A stretch of 64,000 nucleotides of DNA from Pedobacter terrae (GCF_900100705.1 NZ_FNCH01000009.1:124001-188000); one strand, 5' to 3'; shown: positions 41,354 through 50,901, numbered from the stretch's first letter. Numbers and translations are program-made. Notes: generated by a model from the sequence alone, not told the origin.

Positions 41354-44300
41354 ATGGCAACAGCAGTTCCAAAGTCAATCAAGGCCAGTTTATACATTGA
41401 TGGTAAACCGGCCGAAAACTCAATAAAAAATCTTACTCAGGTAACCAAACAGCTCGAAAGGGAGCTAAATGGTCTGACTGTTGGTACCGCCGAATGGCAG
41501 CGCAAAATGGAGCAGCTACATGCCAGCCGTCAGCATTTACGAAATATACGGAATGAAGTAAACGAAGTTGGCGGAGCCTTTGCACAAATCCGCCAGGAAC
41601 TTGGTAAGGTTGGCTCTTTGGCAGCCGGATATTTGGGTTTCCAGTTTATCACTGCTCAGTTTCAGAATATCATTTCAAGTAATGCAAAACTAAGCGATAG
41701 CCTGGCTGATTTAAGGCGTGTTACCGGCTTAACTGAGGCGGGTGTTTTAAATCTCGATGCAAGCTTGGGTAAGCTCGATACCAGGACAAGCAAATCAGGT
41801 TTAAGGGAGATTGCAATTATTGCCGGTAAGCTTGGTGTTGCCAAATCCCAAATACTGGATTTTGTGCAGGCAACAGATAAACTCGTTGTTGCCTTGGGTG
41901 ATGAACTTGGTAACGCCGATCAGATCACCACCACCCTCGGAAAAATCCTGAATGTATTTGATGGTGAAGTAACCGGTGATAACATTACCAGGTTGGGAAA
42001 TGCCATGGTTAAATTGGCAAATGATGGTGTGGCCAGCGCTGGTTTCATATCTGATTTCACCCAACGCGTCTCTGGCATTGCAAAGACTGCAGGCTTAAGT
42101 TTACCCGCCACATTGGCCTTCGGCGCCGGCATTGAGGAACTTGGTGGCCGCTCTGAAAGCGCTGCGACTGCTATGCAGAAGCTATTATTAAGCATCTCAA
42201 GCGACACTCCAAAAGCTGCAAAAATAGCCGGTGTTTCATTAAAAGACTTTACTGCATTACTCGGTAAGGCTCCTGAAGAAGCATTATTGAAATATACACG
42301 TGGGTTAGTGGCCAATAAAAATGCTTTCTCTGATGTGACCAAATCGCTTGATGATGCTGGCGAGGAAGGTGCTCGTACTATTGAGACAATTACTAAGCTC
42401 GGCCAGAACTTCGATTTCTTCAGTGGTAAGATAAAGGATGCCACAACAGCCATTGGGGAATACGACGATATTAATGAGGCTTTCACGCTTAAAAATCAAA
42501 CTTTAGGTGCACAGGTTGATAAGCTGGGCAAAGATTTCAACAGCCTGGCTTCCAATCAGACCTTAGTAAGTTTTCTTTCTGAAGTGGTCCTAATGGCCGC
42601 AAGTGCTGTTAAGTGGCTTAAAGCTAATAGTGAGGCTATAGGAACAGTTATAAAGTCAGCGCTTGTAATAACAGCTGCCTGGTTAGGTTATAGAGCAGCA
42701 ACCCTGGTTGCTACTATTCAGACTACATTACTTTCTGCAGCTATGGCTGTTGGGCGAACAGTTGCACTCCTTTATGCCCTTGCGATGGCCAAGCTGACCG
42801 GCGATACCGGCAGAGCTGCTGCAGCTCAACGACTGTTGGGGTTGTCAATGGCAGCCAATCCTGTTGGTGCGATACTAGCTATAATTTCAGCATTAACAGC
42901 TGCTTACGTGCTTTTTGCCCGCGAAACATCAGCAGCTGCTATAATCCAGACAAACCTTAATAATGTAAAAGAAGCTGCAGCAAAGAAAATGGTTGATGAG
43001 AAATCTACCATTGAAACCTTGGTTAAGGCGATCAAAACAGAAAATCTTACAAGAAGTGAAAAATTAGCAGCCGTAAATAAGCTGCGCGATATTATGCCTG
43101 CTTATTTAAAGCAATATTCCGACGAAGAGATATTGGCGGGTAAAGCCGTTGGGGCAATTAACAAGTATATCAATGCCCTGGAGAAGAAAAGCCTAGCAGA
43201 GGCGGCACAGGAGAGAATCAAAGAGTTGCAGAAGGAAAATATAGCTTTGGCGGCTGCTGACGGATCAGAGGGTTCCGGCTTTTTCGGTGCTATAAATGAG
43301 GGGTTTCAGGCTGTGTATGGAGCTGTTGGCTACAAAGGCGGCGTAACCAGGCTTAGGAACGGAATCAAGGAAAATAACAATAAACAGATCCAAACCAATA
43401 AAGCTAGCATTGCGGAGATTCAAAATCTGTATGGTGCGGATATTTTTAAGAATGCCATTGAAGAAACATCGCCTACTACAACTGGCGGCGTAGTGCCTGG
43501 AAAGCCGGATAAAAAAACAGAAAATGCAGCAAAGGCAGCAACGAAGAAAGCTTTATCTGAATTTGAAAGCCTTGATGATGATTACAAAAAACTTCGGCTG
43601 CAGAGATTAAATGATCAGCTGAGCGCTAATGAAAAAGAGGTCAAGCAAGAAGCGGATAAGTACGATGCCCTGATCAAAAAAGAGCAAGATTTCTTAAAGC
43701 AGCTGGAGGCTAACAGAAAACTTAAACTGACGGCCGAACAGAAGAAAGAAAATAAGGAGCAGGAGCAAAAAACCAATACAAACATTCTCCAGATACAGGT
43801 TGATCGGGAGAAAGCTGTTTCAGATTTAAGGGTCCGCCAGGAAACTGAAATGAACCGCCAAATTTCAGAGCTTCGCACAAGGCTTGCTGATGTACACGAG
43901 ACCGAAATCAAAAAACAACAGGATCAGATTAACAAGTTCTATGATGATCAGGAAGTCAAAAGTGCCGGTAATCAGAATGCGCTTAATAAACTAAAAATTG
44001 AGCGGTCAAAGGAACTATCTGCAGCTGAACTTCGTGAGAAAGAACGTCTCGAAAAGGAAAAGGTAGCCATTGAGTCGGAATATGACTCTCTCTCCGGTTC
44101 CAAGCCTGCAGCGCGATTAGCAAAAATCAATAAACAGTACGATGATGAGATTACGGCCCTCAAAACCAAATTCAGCCAAGAACTTCAAGCCACCAAGGAA
44201 TTTCAGGATGCTCTTAAGCTGATTGAAAAAAACAGACGAAAAGAGATTGAAGTAGAAACAAAAGCTACAGAAGAAGATAAAAAGAACTTCATTCTTGATT

Positions 44301-45079
44301 CAACTCAGAAAGCTGCAGATGGGGTTTTCGATATTATGGGCAATAACCGTGCTGCTGAAACCGATCGGAAAATTAAAGCCCTTGATAGAGAAAGAGATGC
44401 TGAATTAAGCAAAGCAAATTTAACTGAAGATCAAAAGACTAAAATAAATGAACGCTACGACGCAAAGGTTAAGGAGGCTAAAGAGAAAGCATGGAAAGCA
44501 GACCAGGCTGCAGCTTTGGCTCAGGTTGTTGTTAACGGGGCCATCGCGGTTTCAAAAGTTATGGCTCAAACCGGTATCTTATCACCATTCGCTATTCCGG
44601 CCATTATTGCGGGTGCGGCCCTACAATCTGCTATAATTTTGGCACAGCCCATGCCAGAGTTTGCACAGGGCGGTTTTAGTGATAGTGATCCTGCCGGGTA
44701 TGTTGGCCAGCCGACAGTTTTCAAAAAGTCTGCATCAGGTAGAAGTTTCATGGCTGGAGAAGCAGGAAAGGAATGGATTGCTCCTAATTGGATGGTTAAA
44801 AGCCCTCGATACGCTAATGTTATAGGAATGTTGGAAGCCGCAAGGCAGGATAAAAGGGCCTATGCAGCCGGCGGTTTTAATGGTAATGCCACAAGCACAA
44901 CCTCAAATCCAGTTTACAGCGAGCCAAGTACAACCAGACTTGACCGATTGGAAATTTTGTTTGGTGAATTTGTAAGTGAACAGCGTAGGTTCAATAGCTT
45001 ACCGATTGTTAATGAGTGGAAGGCAATGGAAGATTATAACCGGAAGCTGCAAAATGATAGATCGGCACAAACTGGATAA
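41354..45079 (+). CDS. Tail tape measure protein
   Basis: A 1241-residue protein. N-terminal helical regions (SIKASLYIDGKPAENSIKNL; FITAQFQNIISSNAKLSDSL), a hydrophobic region at about 450-530 (VIKSALVITAAWLGYR, SMAANPVGAILAIISALTAAYVLF), long coiled coils from about residue 720 to 1050, and a glycine-rich end. Tape measures set tail length and take part in DNA ejection. At about 1.5 angstrom per residue a helix of this size would span a tail of roughly 180 nm, an estimate from the family rule only. It is the largest gene of the prophage. Confidence 0.85.
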   Translation: MATAVPKSIKASLYIDGKPAENSIKNLTQVTKQLERELNGLTVGTAEWQRKMEQLHASRQHLRNIRNEVNEVGGAFAQIRQELGKVGSLAAGYLGFQFITAQFQNIISSNAKLSDSLADLRRVTGLTEAGVLNLDASLGKLDTRTSKSGLREIAIIAGKLGVAKSQILDFVQATDKLVVALGDELGNADQITTTLGKILNVFDGEVTGDNITRLGNAMVKLANDGVASAGFISDFTQRVSGIAKTAGLSLPATLAFGAGIEELGGRSESAATAMQKLLLSISSDTPKAAKIAGVSLKDFTALLGKAPEEALLKYTRGLVANKNAFSDVTKSLDDAGEEGARTIETITKLGQNFDFFSGKIKDATTAIGEYDDINEAFTLKNQTLGAQVDKLGKDFNSLASNQTLVSFLSEVVLMAASAVKWLKANSEAIGTVIKSALVITAAWLGYRAATLVATIQTTLLSAAMAVGRTVALLYALAMAKLTGDTGRAAAAQRLLGLSMAANPVGAILAIISALTAAYVLFARETSAAAIIQTNLNNVKEAAAKKMVDEKSTIETLVKAIKTENLTRSEKLAAVNKLRDIMPAYLKQYSDEEILAGKAVGAINKYINALEKKSLAEAAQERIKELQKENIALAAADGSEGSGFFGAINEGFQAVYGAVGYKGGVTRLRNGIKENNNKQIQTNKASIAEIQNLYGADIFKNAIEETSPTTTGGVVPGKPDKKTENAAKAATKKALSEFESLDDDYKKLRLQRLNDQLSANEKEVKQEADKYDALIKKEQDFLKQLEANRKLKLTAEQKKENKEQEQKTNTNILQIQVDREKAVSDLRVRQETEMNRQISELRTRLADVHETEIKKQQDQINKFYDDQEVKSAGNQNALNKLKIERSKELSAAELREKERLEKEKVAIESEYDSLSGSKPAARLAKINKQYDDEITALKTKFSQELQATKEFQDALKLIEKNRRKEIEVETKATEEDKKNFILDSTQKAADGVFDIMGNNRAAETDRKIKALDRERDAELSKANLTEDQKTKINERYDAKVKEAKEKAWKADQAAALAQVVVNGAIAVSKVMAQTGILSPFAIPAIIAGAALQSAIILAQPMPEFAQGGFSDSDPAGYVGQPTVFKKSASGRSFMAGEAGKEWIAPNWMVKSPRYANVIGMLEAARQDKRAYAAGGFNGNATSTTSNPVYSEPSTTRLDRLEILFGEFVSEQRRFNSLPIVNEWKAMEDYNRKLQNDRSAQTG

Positions 45080-45083
45080 ACAT

Positions 45084-45108
45084 AAACCCTTGCTTAGCGC
45101 AAGGGTTT
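45084..45108 (+). terminator. Terminator after the tape measure gene
   Basis: Stem AAACCCTTGC / GCAAGGGTTT with a five-base loop, then TATTATTTT. It ends the last structural operon. Confidence 0.8.
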
Positions 45109-45140
45109 TATTATTTTAGGCCCTTTAAAATTATTATAAT

Positions 45141-45581
45141 ATGAAAAAGTTAATGCTCTTAACACTGCTTGCAGCTGGACTAACAAGCTGCAGCGTTAGA
45201 TTACCGGTGGTGCGCACTTCGTCGGCCATAGACTATTCAGAATATGCTAAACAAGGCATATTTTTGACTGAATCAAATTCAGTAAATTTCAGCTACGAGC
45301 CAATAGCATCAGTTTCTGCCATCCATCTATCAGGATATGAGTTGTCAGATAAGGGTGAGAAAAAGTTTAAAGATGATGTTCTCGGAAGTTTAAGTGGGAC
45401 TAATGTTGTAACAACTGGTGTTTTCAGTTCTGCTACAAGATCATCAGTTTTGGCTGAGCTCTGTAAAAAGGCTCATTTAGCTGGAGGTAATGGAATAATT
45501 AATCTGAAGATTAATTTTGTTCCGGCAACGCCAAGCACATACTCTGGCTATGAAGCCACCGGTATGGCCATAAAAAAATAA
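45141..45581 (+). CDS. Lipoprotein, possible lysogenic-conversion gene
   Basis: A 146-residue protein with a clear lipoprotein signal (MKKLMLLTLLAAGLTSC, C17). The mature part is globular (GVFSSATRSSVLAELCKKAHLAGGNGIINLKINFV) with strands at the end. It sits between a terminator and the convergent integrase gene, the normal place of a prophage moron. It is probably exported to the cell envelope. Roles such as superinfection exclusion are possible but nothing in the sequence shows them. Confidence 0.6.
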   Translation: MKKLMLLTLLAAGLTSCSVRLPVVRTSSAIDYSEYAKQGIFLTESNSVNFSYEPIASVSAIHLSGYELSDKGEKKFKDDVLGSLSGTNVVTTGVFSSATRSSVLAELCKKAHLAGGNGIINLKINFVPATPSTYSGYEATGMAIKK

Positions 45582-45600
45582 CCGTTACAATTGAGGCCGG

Positions 45601-46833
45601 TTATCCGGCCTCTCTTTTAAAATTAGAATGAACTATAAAGCCTGAAAAATTATCCTGAAGTTTCATCATCTCATTTTGCCTAATCTTTTCCGCAATGTGA
45701 ATATATATCATTGTCGATTTTAAGGTTTTATGTCCCAGTAAATTCGCAATTACTGCAACTGGAGTATTTTGAATAGCCATTAATGTCCCGAAAGTGTGGC
45801 GGGCAACGTGTGAAGTAAGGTTTTTTGATATCCCTGCTAAACTTGCAATCACCTTTAAATGCTTATTAAACTTTACATCACTACGCTCCATTAGTTTGTC
45901 CCCATCTTTTAGAGTTAATAGAAATTGCTTTGCCACTCCAATTACTGGAATTTTAACAATCTGGGGCTTCTTCTGCGTAATACGCTGTTTGACTGGAGTA
46001 AAAACAATCTCATTACCCACAATCCAGCTAAGATCAAAACGCCGAAGATCGGAGACCCTTAAACCAGTAAAGCATGCAAACAAGAATGCTTTAATATAAG
46101 TTTTATTTATCGTCGAGGTTGATGGGCTTTGGTAAACGCCTAAAATGCTTTCAAGTTCCTCCCTTTCTAACCAAACTGGATCAGATTCCGGCTTTTCAAG
46201 TTTAAATTCATCAAATGTGGGATGTATCGCAATCCCTTTATCCTTCGCTTCACCAATATATGTTCTGATATTTTTAATATGGGACCAGGCGCCGGAATAG
46301 CTCATAGTTTCCATTAAAAATGCCAAATACTTCTCCAGCCACCGTTTGCCAATCATACTAACTGGCACACTTACTCCTCTATTGGCCTCTAATATATTGG
46401 CGGTGGAAATATGATTATCTCTAGTGTGAGATTTTATTTGTTTTTCTTTCACTCTTTCTCGAGACCTAATCCGCATGAAGTCTGTAAATGAACCGCCTAT
46501 CTTAGCATACCATACGGATTTTACAATATCATCTGGAGTGAAATATTGATCTGATAGTATGAACTTTTTTACAGCAGACCAATATTTAGCTTTCTCACTT
46601 TCAATATATGCGTTCACAGTAACGAAGTCGATATCGTCTTTTGACCTACGCAATATTTTCTTCTTAGAATAATCGAAAAATTCAAATGGCCAGTAAAATC
46701 TAAGTTTCATATCACGGGGCAAATGCCCTTCAACACTGATCCTTAAATACAGCCTAACTTGTCCATCCTTATGGATTCGACGTTTATTTATCCATAGCTC
46801 AACACTGCAGCTAAGATTAATCTTATTGTCCAT
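45601..46833 (-). CDS. Tyrosine recombinase integrase
   Basis: A 410-residue protein from the ATG at 46833. The N-terminal arm-binding and SAM-like regions (SVELWINKRRIHKDGQVRLY; ITH-like core binding) come first. The catalytic part shows the tyrosine-recombinase residues: R in FTGLRVSDLRRF, H-x-x-R in SHVARHTFGTLMA, H in LLGHKTLKSTMIYIHI and the final Y. It catalyses integration at the 15-bp core at the tRNA-Arg gene. A longer frame to 46860 uses TTG and overlaps an operator-like repeat, so the shorter start is preferred. Length matches Bacteroidetes phage and ICE integrases. Confidence 0.92.
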   Translation of the reverse strand: MDNKINLSCSVELWINKRRIHKDGQVRLYLRISVEGHLPRDMKLRFYWPFEFFDYSKKKILRRSKDDIDFVTVNAYIESEKAKYWSAVKKFILSDQYFTPDDIVKSVWYAKIGGSFTDFMRIRSRERVKEKQIKSHTRDNHISTANILEANRGVSVPVSMIGKRWLEKYLAFLMETMSYSGAWSHIKNIRTYIGEAKDKGIAIHPTFDEFKLEKPESDPVWLEREELESILGVYQSPSTSTINKTYIKAFLFACFTGLRVSDLRRFDLSWIVGNEIVFTPVKQRITQKKPQIVKIPVIGVAKQFLLTLKDGDKLMERSDVKFNKHLKVIASLAGISKNLTSHVARHTFGTLMAIQNTPVAVIANLLGHKTLKSTMIYIHIAEKIRQNEMMKLQDNFSGFIVHSNFKREAG

Positions 46834-46853
46834 TGGAATCCCCCCAATTTTTT

Positions 46854-46870
46854 TGTACAAGAATTGTACA
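46854..46870. promoter_or_regulatory. Inverted repeat upstream of the integrase gene
   Basis: TGTACAA (46854-46860), three bases, TTGTACA (46864-46870) is a perfect seven-base inverted repeat 20 bases before the integrase start. A similar TTGTACAA-like string occurs in the repressor operator region (6392-6400), so the same regulator could act at both. Confidence 0.45.
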
Positions 46871-46907
46871 TCTGAAATAAACCTGTTCTGGGGTTTTTAT
46901 ATTTGAT

Positions 46908-46940
46908 AAAAGCAGCTTCAGATTGCTCTGAAGCTGCTTT
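46908..46940. terminator. Hairpin between integrase promoter and tRNA-Arg
   Basis: Stem AAAGCAGCTTCAGA / TCTGAAGCTGCTTT with four-base loop. It would work as a terminator for tRNA-Arg reading leftward and as insulation of the integrase. Confidence 0.75.
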
Positions 46941-46972
46941 ATTGCGGTGCCTCGCATACATGCGTATGCTTG

Positions 46973-46987
46973 TGTACCCCGGAAGGG
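46973..46987. other. Right attachment-site copy within tRNA-Arg
   Basis: This 15-base copy of the left att core covers the last residues of the tRNA acceptor arm and T-stem. Integration here keeps the tRNA whole because the element replaced its own copy. Confidence 0.88.
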
Positions 46988-47048
46988 ATTCGAACCCCTG
47001 ACCCACGGTTTAGAAAACCGTTGCTCTATCCAACTGAGCTACCGAGGC
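46975..47048 (-). tRNA. tRNA-Arg(TCT)
   Basis: Read leftward, the 74 bases fold into a complete cloverleaf: acceptor GCCTCGG paired with CCGGGGT, D-arm GCTC / GAGC, anticodon arm ACGGT / ACCGT with the loop TTTCTAA (anticodon TCT), and the T-arm with TTCGAAT. It has no encoded CCA. Its 3' end is the prophage integration site. Confidence 0.95.
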
Positions 47049-47801
47049 CCGTTTTTTAATGAGCTGCAAATATAGAAGTTCTCTTTAATATGTAAAAATA
47101 TATTTTAAACTATTTATAATGTACTTTTTCTATTTTAAATAAGTATTTAAAAACGAAGCAATTAAAATTAGATCTTCTGGATATTAATTTGTTTTCATGC
47201 CTCTAAAAACCTGATTATTCGACTTTATTGTGTATTTCAGTGAAAGTGACCCCCTCTATGTTGCGCCAAACTGGCCACCAATGTGGTTTCGGGATGATGC
47301 GAATCTAGTTCCTTGCCTCTGAACAAATATACACTTCGAATCCAATCCCTATCTATCCGTAGCGTTCCGCAGGGCTCTACAGAATATGTAATGGAAAAGA
47401 GTCTCAGGCCCGCTACTAATTTATCCGTTTGTAAACTCCATGTTATTAATCCGTAGTGACGCTGTGCTTAGCACTATGGGCGGGGGAGTCAAAAAAAAAA
47501 TATGCCTCCGAAAGAGGATATTGGATCTGAATTTATTATTTTCACAGCAGTAATATTGGTCAACACTAATTTAAGTGAATATTACCTTGCTGCAAAACGC
47601 TATTTATCAAGGTTTTGCAGCTTTTTTTTAACCTGTGGATTTAGGGCCTATCGGATCACAACGCAACTATTAGATTCTTTCAATGGTATAACGAATAACG
47701 TGCTGTTGTACCTTTGGTGATGAATACATAGCATTCAAACGCGATTTTTTTCTTCTGATCTGGCCACTCAACTATTTTCTGCATCGGCTTGTTTAGTTAA
47801 T
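47049..47801. other. Gene-free stretch after tRNA-Arg
   Basis: About 750 bases with no convincing gene. A strong terminator-like hairpin, GCTGCAAAAC / GTTTTGCAGC and T8 (47589-47629), lies inside an unconvincing open frame, so a small RNA may precede it. A stretch at 47241-47295 (GAAAGTGACCCCC, AAACTGGCCACC) recalls the ends of IS21-type elements but there is no transposase. Confidence 0.45.
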
Positions 47802-48563
47802 ATGGACATCGCCTTTGAAAACTATTATTCGGGTACCAGCGGCCTGCTGTTACCAGTTCCCAATAAATTGCATTATCCTGAAGAATTTCAGGAGAAAAGC
47901 AGATTGTGCTATTATGCCTCGCTGATGGATTCTATCGAGATCAATTCTTCTTTTTATAAAATACCGCAGGCTTCTACCATGAAAAAGTGGGCGGCAGATG
48001 TGCCAGACCAGTTTCGTTTCACCTTTAAGCTTTTTAAAGAGATCACCCATAATAAAGACCTGGCCTTTGATCCGGAAATGGTGTCCAGGTTCTTTTCGGT
48101 CATTTCGCACGTTGGCGATAAAAAGGGTTGTCTTTTGGTACAGTTCCCCCCGAGCGTCAGGATTTCTCACTTTGCGCAGCTGCGCTTTTTAATGTCGGTG
48201 CTGAGGGCTAATGATCCTTTTTTTGAATGGAAGATCGCTTTGGAATTTCGGCATGCTTCGCTATATATAGATGAGGTGTATGAGCTCTTGGAAGCGTTTG
48301 AGCTTGGTATGGTGGTTCACGATAAATCGCCTGCCAGTTCTCCTGTGCGGGAAAGCCATCCTGATTTTATCTACCTCAGGTTCCATGGCCCGGGTGGAAA
48401 CTACAGGGGAAGCTACGCCGACGACGTATTGTATGAGTATGCAAGCTATGTAACCGATTGGCTGGCAGAGGGCAAGAAGGTTTTCGTGTACTTTAATAAT
48501 ACGATGGGAGAGGCACATGCCAACCTGAATATGCTGCGCCAGATCGTAAGGGATACCTATTAG
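47802..48563 (+). CDS. DUF72 family protein
   Basis: A 253-residue protein. Signature parts are YYSGTSGLLLP near the start, SIEINSSFYKIPQASTMKKWAADVP (from about residue 45), FTFKLFKEITH, and FIYLRFHGPGGNYRGSYADD near the end. This is the DUF72 (YecE-like) family, a TIM-barrel-like cytosolic fold without assigned activity. It is the first chromosomal gene past the prophage on this side. Length matches the family (230-260 residues). Confidence 0.88.
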   Translation: MDIAFENYYSGTSGLLLPVPNKLHYPEEFQEKSRLCYYASLMDSIEINSSFYKIPQASTMKKWAADVPDQFRFTFKLFKEITHNKDLAFDPEMVSRFFSVISHVGDKKGCLLVQFPPSVRISHFAQLRFLMSVLRANDPFFEWKIALEFRHASLYIDEVYELLEAFELGMVVHDKSPASSPVRESHPDFIYLRFHGPGGNYRGSYADDVLYEYASYVTDWLAEGKKVFVYFNNTMGEAHANLNMLRQIVRDTY

Positions 48564-48685
48564 TATTTGCTGCGTATTGGCCTAAACTTTTAGGGTCTGC
48601 ACCATGTTTTATTTTTGCAGATTGATCAGCTGGCCCGTTAAGGGAGATCAGCAAATATTTGCGCGTTTAATCTTAGAAAAATGTT

Positions 48686-49459
48686 ATGGCTGAACTACCC
48701 GACTTACAAGTATTTGCGCAGATCCTCTCGCACCGGTTCAGGGGAAAGACCCTGGAGGAGTTGGAAGTAAAAGTGGCGAAAAAGCTGAACGTGACTGCCG
48801 CACAGCTCAAGGCAAAACTCGAAGGAGAAAAACTCTCGAAGGTTTTGCGCTATGGCAAAACCTTGCACTTTCACTTCGGTAAGGAAGTTTTACAGGTCCA
48901 CCTCATGCTTCGGGGAAAACTGGAGGTGTTGAAGAAAGATTCAGCACTTCCGAAATATACCATCCTTGCTTTTTATTTTGCCGGAGGCGAGGGCTTTGCA
49001 GTTGTAGATATGTTGCGGGCAGCAACCCCTACCTTAAATCCCGAGGCTGTTAAGGCACCAGATGCGCTTGAAATGGACGAGCAATATTTTGCTGAAGCGC
49101 TTTCTAAGAGCAGGAAAATGGTTAAGGAAGTGCTGATGGACCAGAAAAAGATGCGGGGAATTGGTAATTCATATGCTGATGAGATCCTGTGGGATGCCAG
49201 GGTATCTCCGTTTTCGGTCAGCTCGGCCATACCCGAAAAAATAGTGAAGAAATTGTTCAAGAGTTTGGGAGCTGTTTTGAAAGAAGCCATTGCAGCCATC
49301 GCAAAAGAGAACGGAGATGAGCTTCGGGGCGAGCTGCGTGATTTCATGAAAGTGCATGGCGCACAACTGGAGAAGTCCCCGTCCGGAGCGGCGGTAAAGT
49401 CAGAAAAGATAGGCGGAAGGACCAGTTATTATACCGACGAGCAGAAATTATATTCCTGA
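48686..49459 (+). CDS. Fpg/Nei-like DNA glycosylase family protein lacking key features
   Basis: A 257-residue protein of the Fpg/Nei fold. It opens with MAELPDLQVF where active enzymes have MPELPE, so the N-terminal proline nucleophile is alanine here. A helix-two-turn-helix region is present (DQKKMRGIGNSYADEILWDARVSPF, from about residue 152). The C-terminal zinc finger is not preserved: the equivalent GRTSYYTDEQKLYS has no cysteines. The family removes oxidised bases, but this member may bind DNA without normal lyase chemistry. It probably forms a unit with the DUF72 gene upstream. Confidence 0.75.
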   Translation: MAELPDLQVFAQILSHRFRGKTLEELEVKVAKKLNVTAAQLKAKLEGEKLSKVLRYGKTLHFHFGKEVLQVHLMLRGKLEVLKKDSALPKYTILAFYFAGGEGFAVVDMLRAATPTLNPEAVKAPDALEMDEQYFAEALSKSRKMVKEVLMDQKKMRGIGNSYADEILWDARVSPFSVSSAIPEKIVKKLFKSLGAVLKEAIAAIAKENGDELRGELRDFMKVHGAQLEKSPSGAAVKSEKIGGRTSYYTDEQKLYS

Positions 49460-49657
49460 AAACAACTGAAATAATTTTGTAAAAAGAAAAAAGACAATAG
49501 GGGAGCATTTGGCATCCCTGTAGGCGGGTTTGGTATCGGTGCGAAATGCTGAACAAGCGCTAGAAGGGGGTAAAGTCCTTGGTATCCGAGATTTTGGCGC
49601 AGATCTGCAGGTAAACTCCTGGCGCTTTTATTGGTTCGTACCTGGTAAGTCTAATGG

Positions 49658-50146
49658 CTATCCGAGCCGTTTTTTCCAGTCTGCCTTCAGCAATTGGTAG
49701 ATCGGGTGGGCCGCTGCCAGCTTATAGGCGGAGTAGAATATTTCGGCAGACTGTGCCTTTTCTGCCGATCCGGTACCGCGTTCCAATGGCTTATAATCTT
49801 TGTTCCTGTCGTATTTCTTTCCCCCTTTGTAATTGGCGTACCGCCTGGCGCGGGTGTAACCCATTTGCAGGTATTTTCGGGCCATGTCTGCCCCCACAAA
49901 ATCGTTGTCGAGGATGTAATTATGGAACATCTCCAATATCTTTTCACTGCTTTCTTTGGCAATTGCTGGCGTTTTGAACCGCCAGAACCGGCCAATTTCA
50001 GACTTATAAGGCTCGCAGATCAAAACGCCTTGTTCGCCCTTGCCAACCCTGTATTTTTCGGGATTGTTTTTATAATCAATGTCCTGTTTCCAATGGTATT
50101 TTTCGGTATCAAAATTTAGGTAGGATGGTTTTCTTTCTGCCGGCAT
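49658..50146 (-). CDS. DUF4385 family protein
   Basis: A 162-residue basic protein. Motifs include SYLNFDTEKYHWKQDIDYKN, YRVGKGEQGVLICEPYKSEIGRFWRFKTP and DNDFVGADMARKYLQMGYTRARRYANYKGG. These match the DUF4385 pattern, a small family of unknown function in bacteria and phages. It is leftward with the TPR-like gene after a short gap. No membrane segment or signal peptide. Confidence 0.8.
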   Translation of the reverse strand: MPAERKPSYLNFDTEKYHWKQDIDYKNNPEKYRVGKGEQGVLICEPYKSEIGRFWRFKTPAIAKESSEKILEMFHNYILDNDFVGADMARKYLQMGYTRARRYANYKGGKKYDRNKDYKPLERGTGSAEKAQSAEIFYSAYKLAAAHPIYQLLKADWKKRLG

Positions 50147-50268
50147 AAATAAGCAACATACCTTCTTATGGTTATGTTTTTACATTTAAGCGGTTAAAGT
50201 CAGCATTCACTCATCCCTGGTTATCATGGATAAGGGCCTATAGAAGTTAAACTGATTTTATTACTTTT

Positions 50269-50781
50269 TTACTGCTTTGGTTGGGTAGCTGCTTTTTGCC
50301 TACGCTTTTTAGGTGCAACAGCCACCCTTTTTGGCGATTTATTTGTGGATTTTTTTGACGGGGCTTTCTTCTTTCGTGCATTTTTGATGCGGTATTCAAG
50401 CAGGTATAACCTGGTCTGCCATTTTTCGATGATGGTATCGTCTTTTTTTGGAAGACCTGTTGGTTCTAAAAGACCAAGTACACGGGCCAGTTCACGGCTG
50501 CTGTCTGCCTTGTCCTGATTTTCTGTCAGCCAATCTTGTTGTTTGGTTTCGTACGATTTCCTGTATTCGGCTATGGCCTGTTTAATGAGCTTAACCTCCT
50601 GTTCTTTTGATTTCGCTTTGCGCAAAAGCACCATCTGCCTGTTCCACGCGTGGGAATTGGCAGGGTCTGTAACGGCTGATTTCTGGTAAAGTTTCAATGC
50701 GGCAGCAGCATCGCCTGCCCGTTCCAGTTGGAGCGCAGCGGTAAACTGTTCTTTTGACCGTATCTGTTTTCTTCTCGACAT
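50269..50781 (-). CDS. TPR-like protein with lysine-rich tail
   Basis: A 170-residue protein. The N-terminal part has a TPR-like helical pair (FTAALQLERAGDAAAALKLYQKSAVTDPANSHAWNRQMVLL). The last ~40 residues are very basic (KKKAPSKKSTNKSPKRVAVAPKKRRQKAA) and may contact nucleic acid. The specific role is unknown. It is leftward, divergent from the flavin-dependent gene at 50902. Confidence 0.6.
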   Translation of the reverse strand: MSRRKQIRSKEQFTAALQLERAGDAAAALKLYQKSAVTDPANSHAWNRQMVLLRKAKSKEQEVKLIKQAIAEYRKSYETKQQDWLTENQDKADSSRELARVLGLLEPTGLPKKDDTIIEKWQTRLYLLEYRIKNARKKKAPSKKSTNKSPKRVAVAPKKRRQKAATQPKQ

Positions 50782-50901
50782 GACTGATTTTGGAACAATC
50801 GGCCGGGGTCTATTGTTTGCTAAACGTAGTAGCGGTTATGACTACGCCATGACCTTTGTTTGATAGGCGTAAAGCTAACTTTGGATTTAGCAATTAATGA
50901 A

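Larger units (their letters stand above)
5869..46987. mobile_element. ~41-kb tailed prophage integrated at tRNA-Arg(TCT)
   Basis: The element is bounded by a 15-bp direct repeat, has a tyrosine integrase next to the intact tRNA, and carries the expected modules in order: repressor and early control, replication, head, packaging, portal and connector, lysis, tail, lipoprotein and integrase. A tape-measure protein of 1241 residues and several separate tail proteins indicate a long non-contractile tail; no contractile sheath was recognised. Apart from one doubtful frame in the small terminase gene, no essential module is clearly broken, so it may be inducible. Confidence 0.92.

Noticed and set aside
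47241..47295. IS21-like end sequence
   Set aside because: Short stretches recall the terminal repeats of IS21-type elements, but there is no transposase, no second end and no target duplication.
47502..47720. 72-codon open frame after tRNA-Arg
   Set aside because: It runs through a strong terminator hairpin and T8 run at 47589-47629, which a real gene would not contain.
49654..49977. Plus-strand open frames opposite the DUF4385 gene
   Set aside because: They are antisense shadows of a well supported family protein and show no motif of their own.
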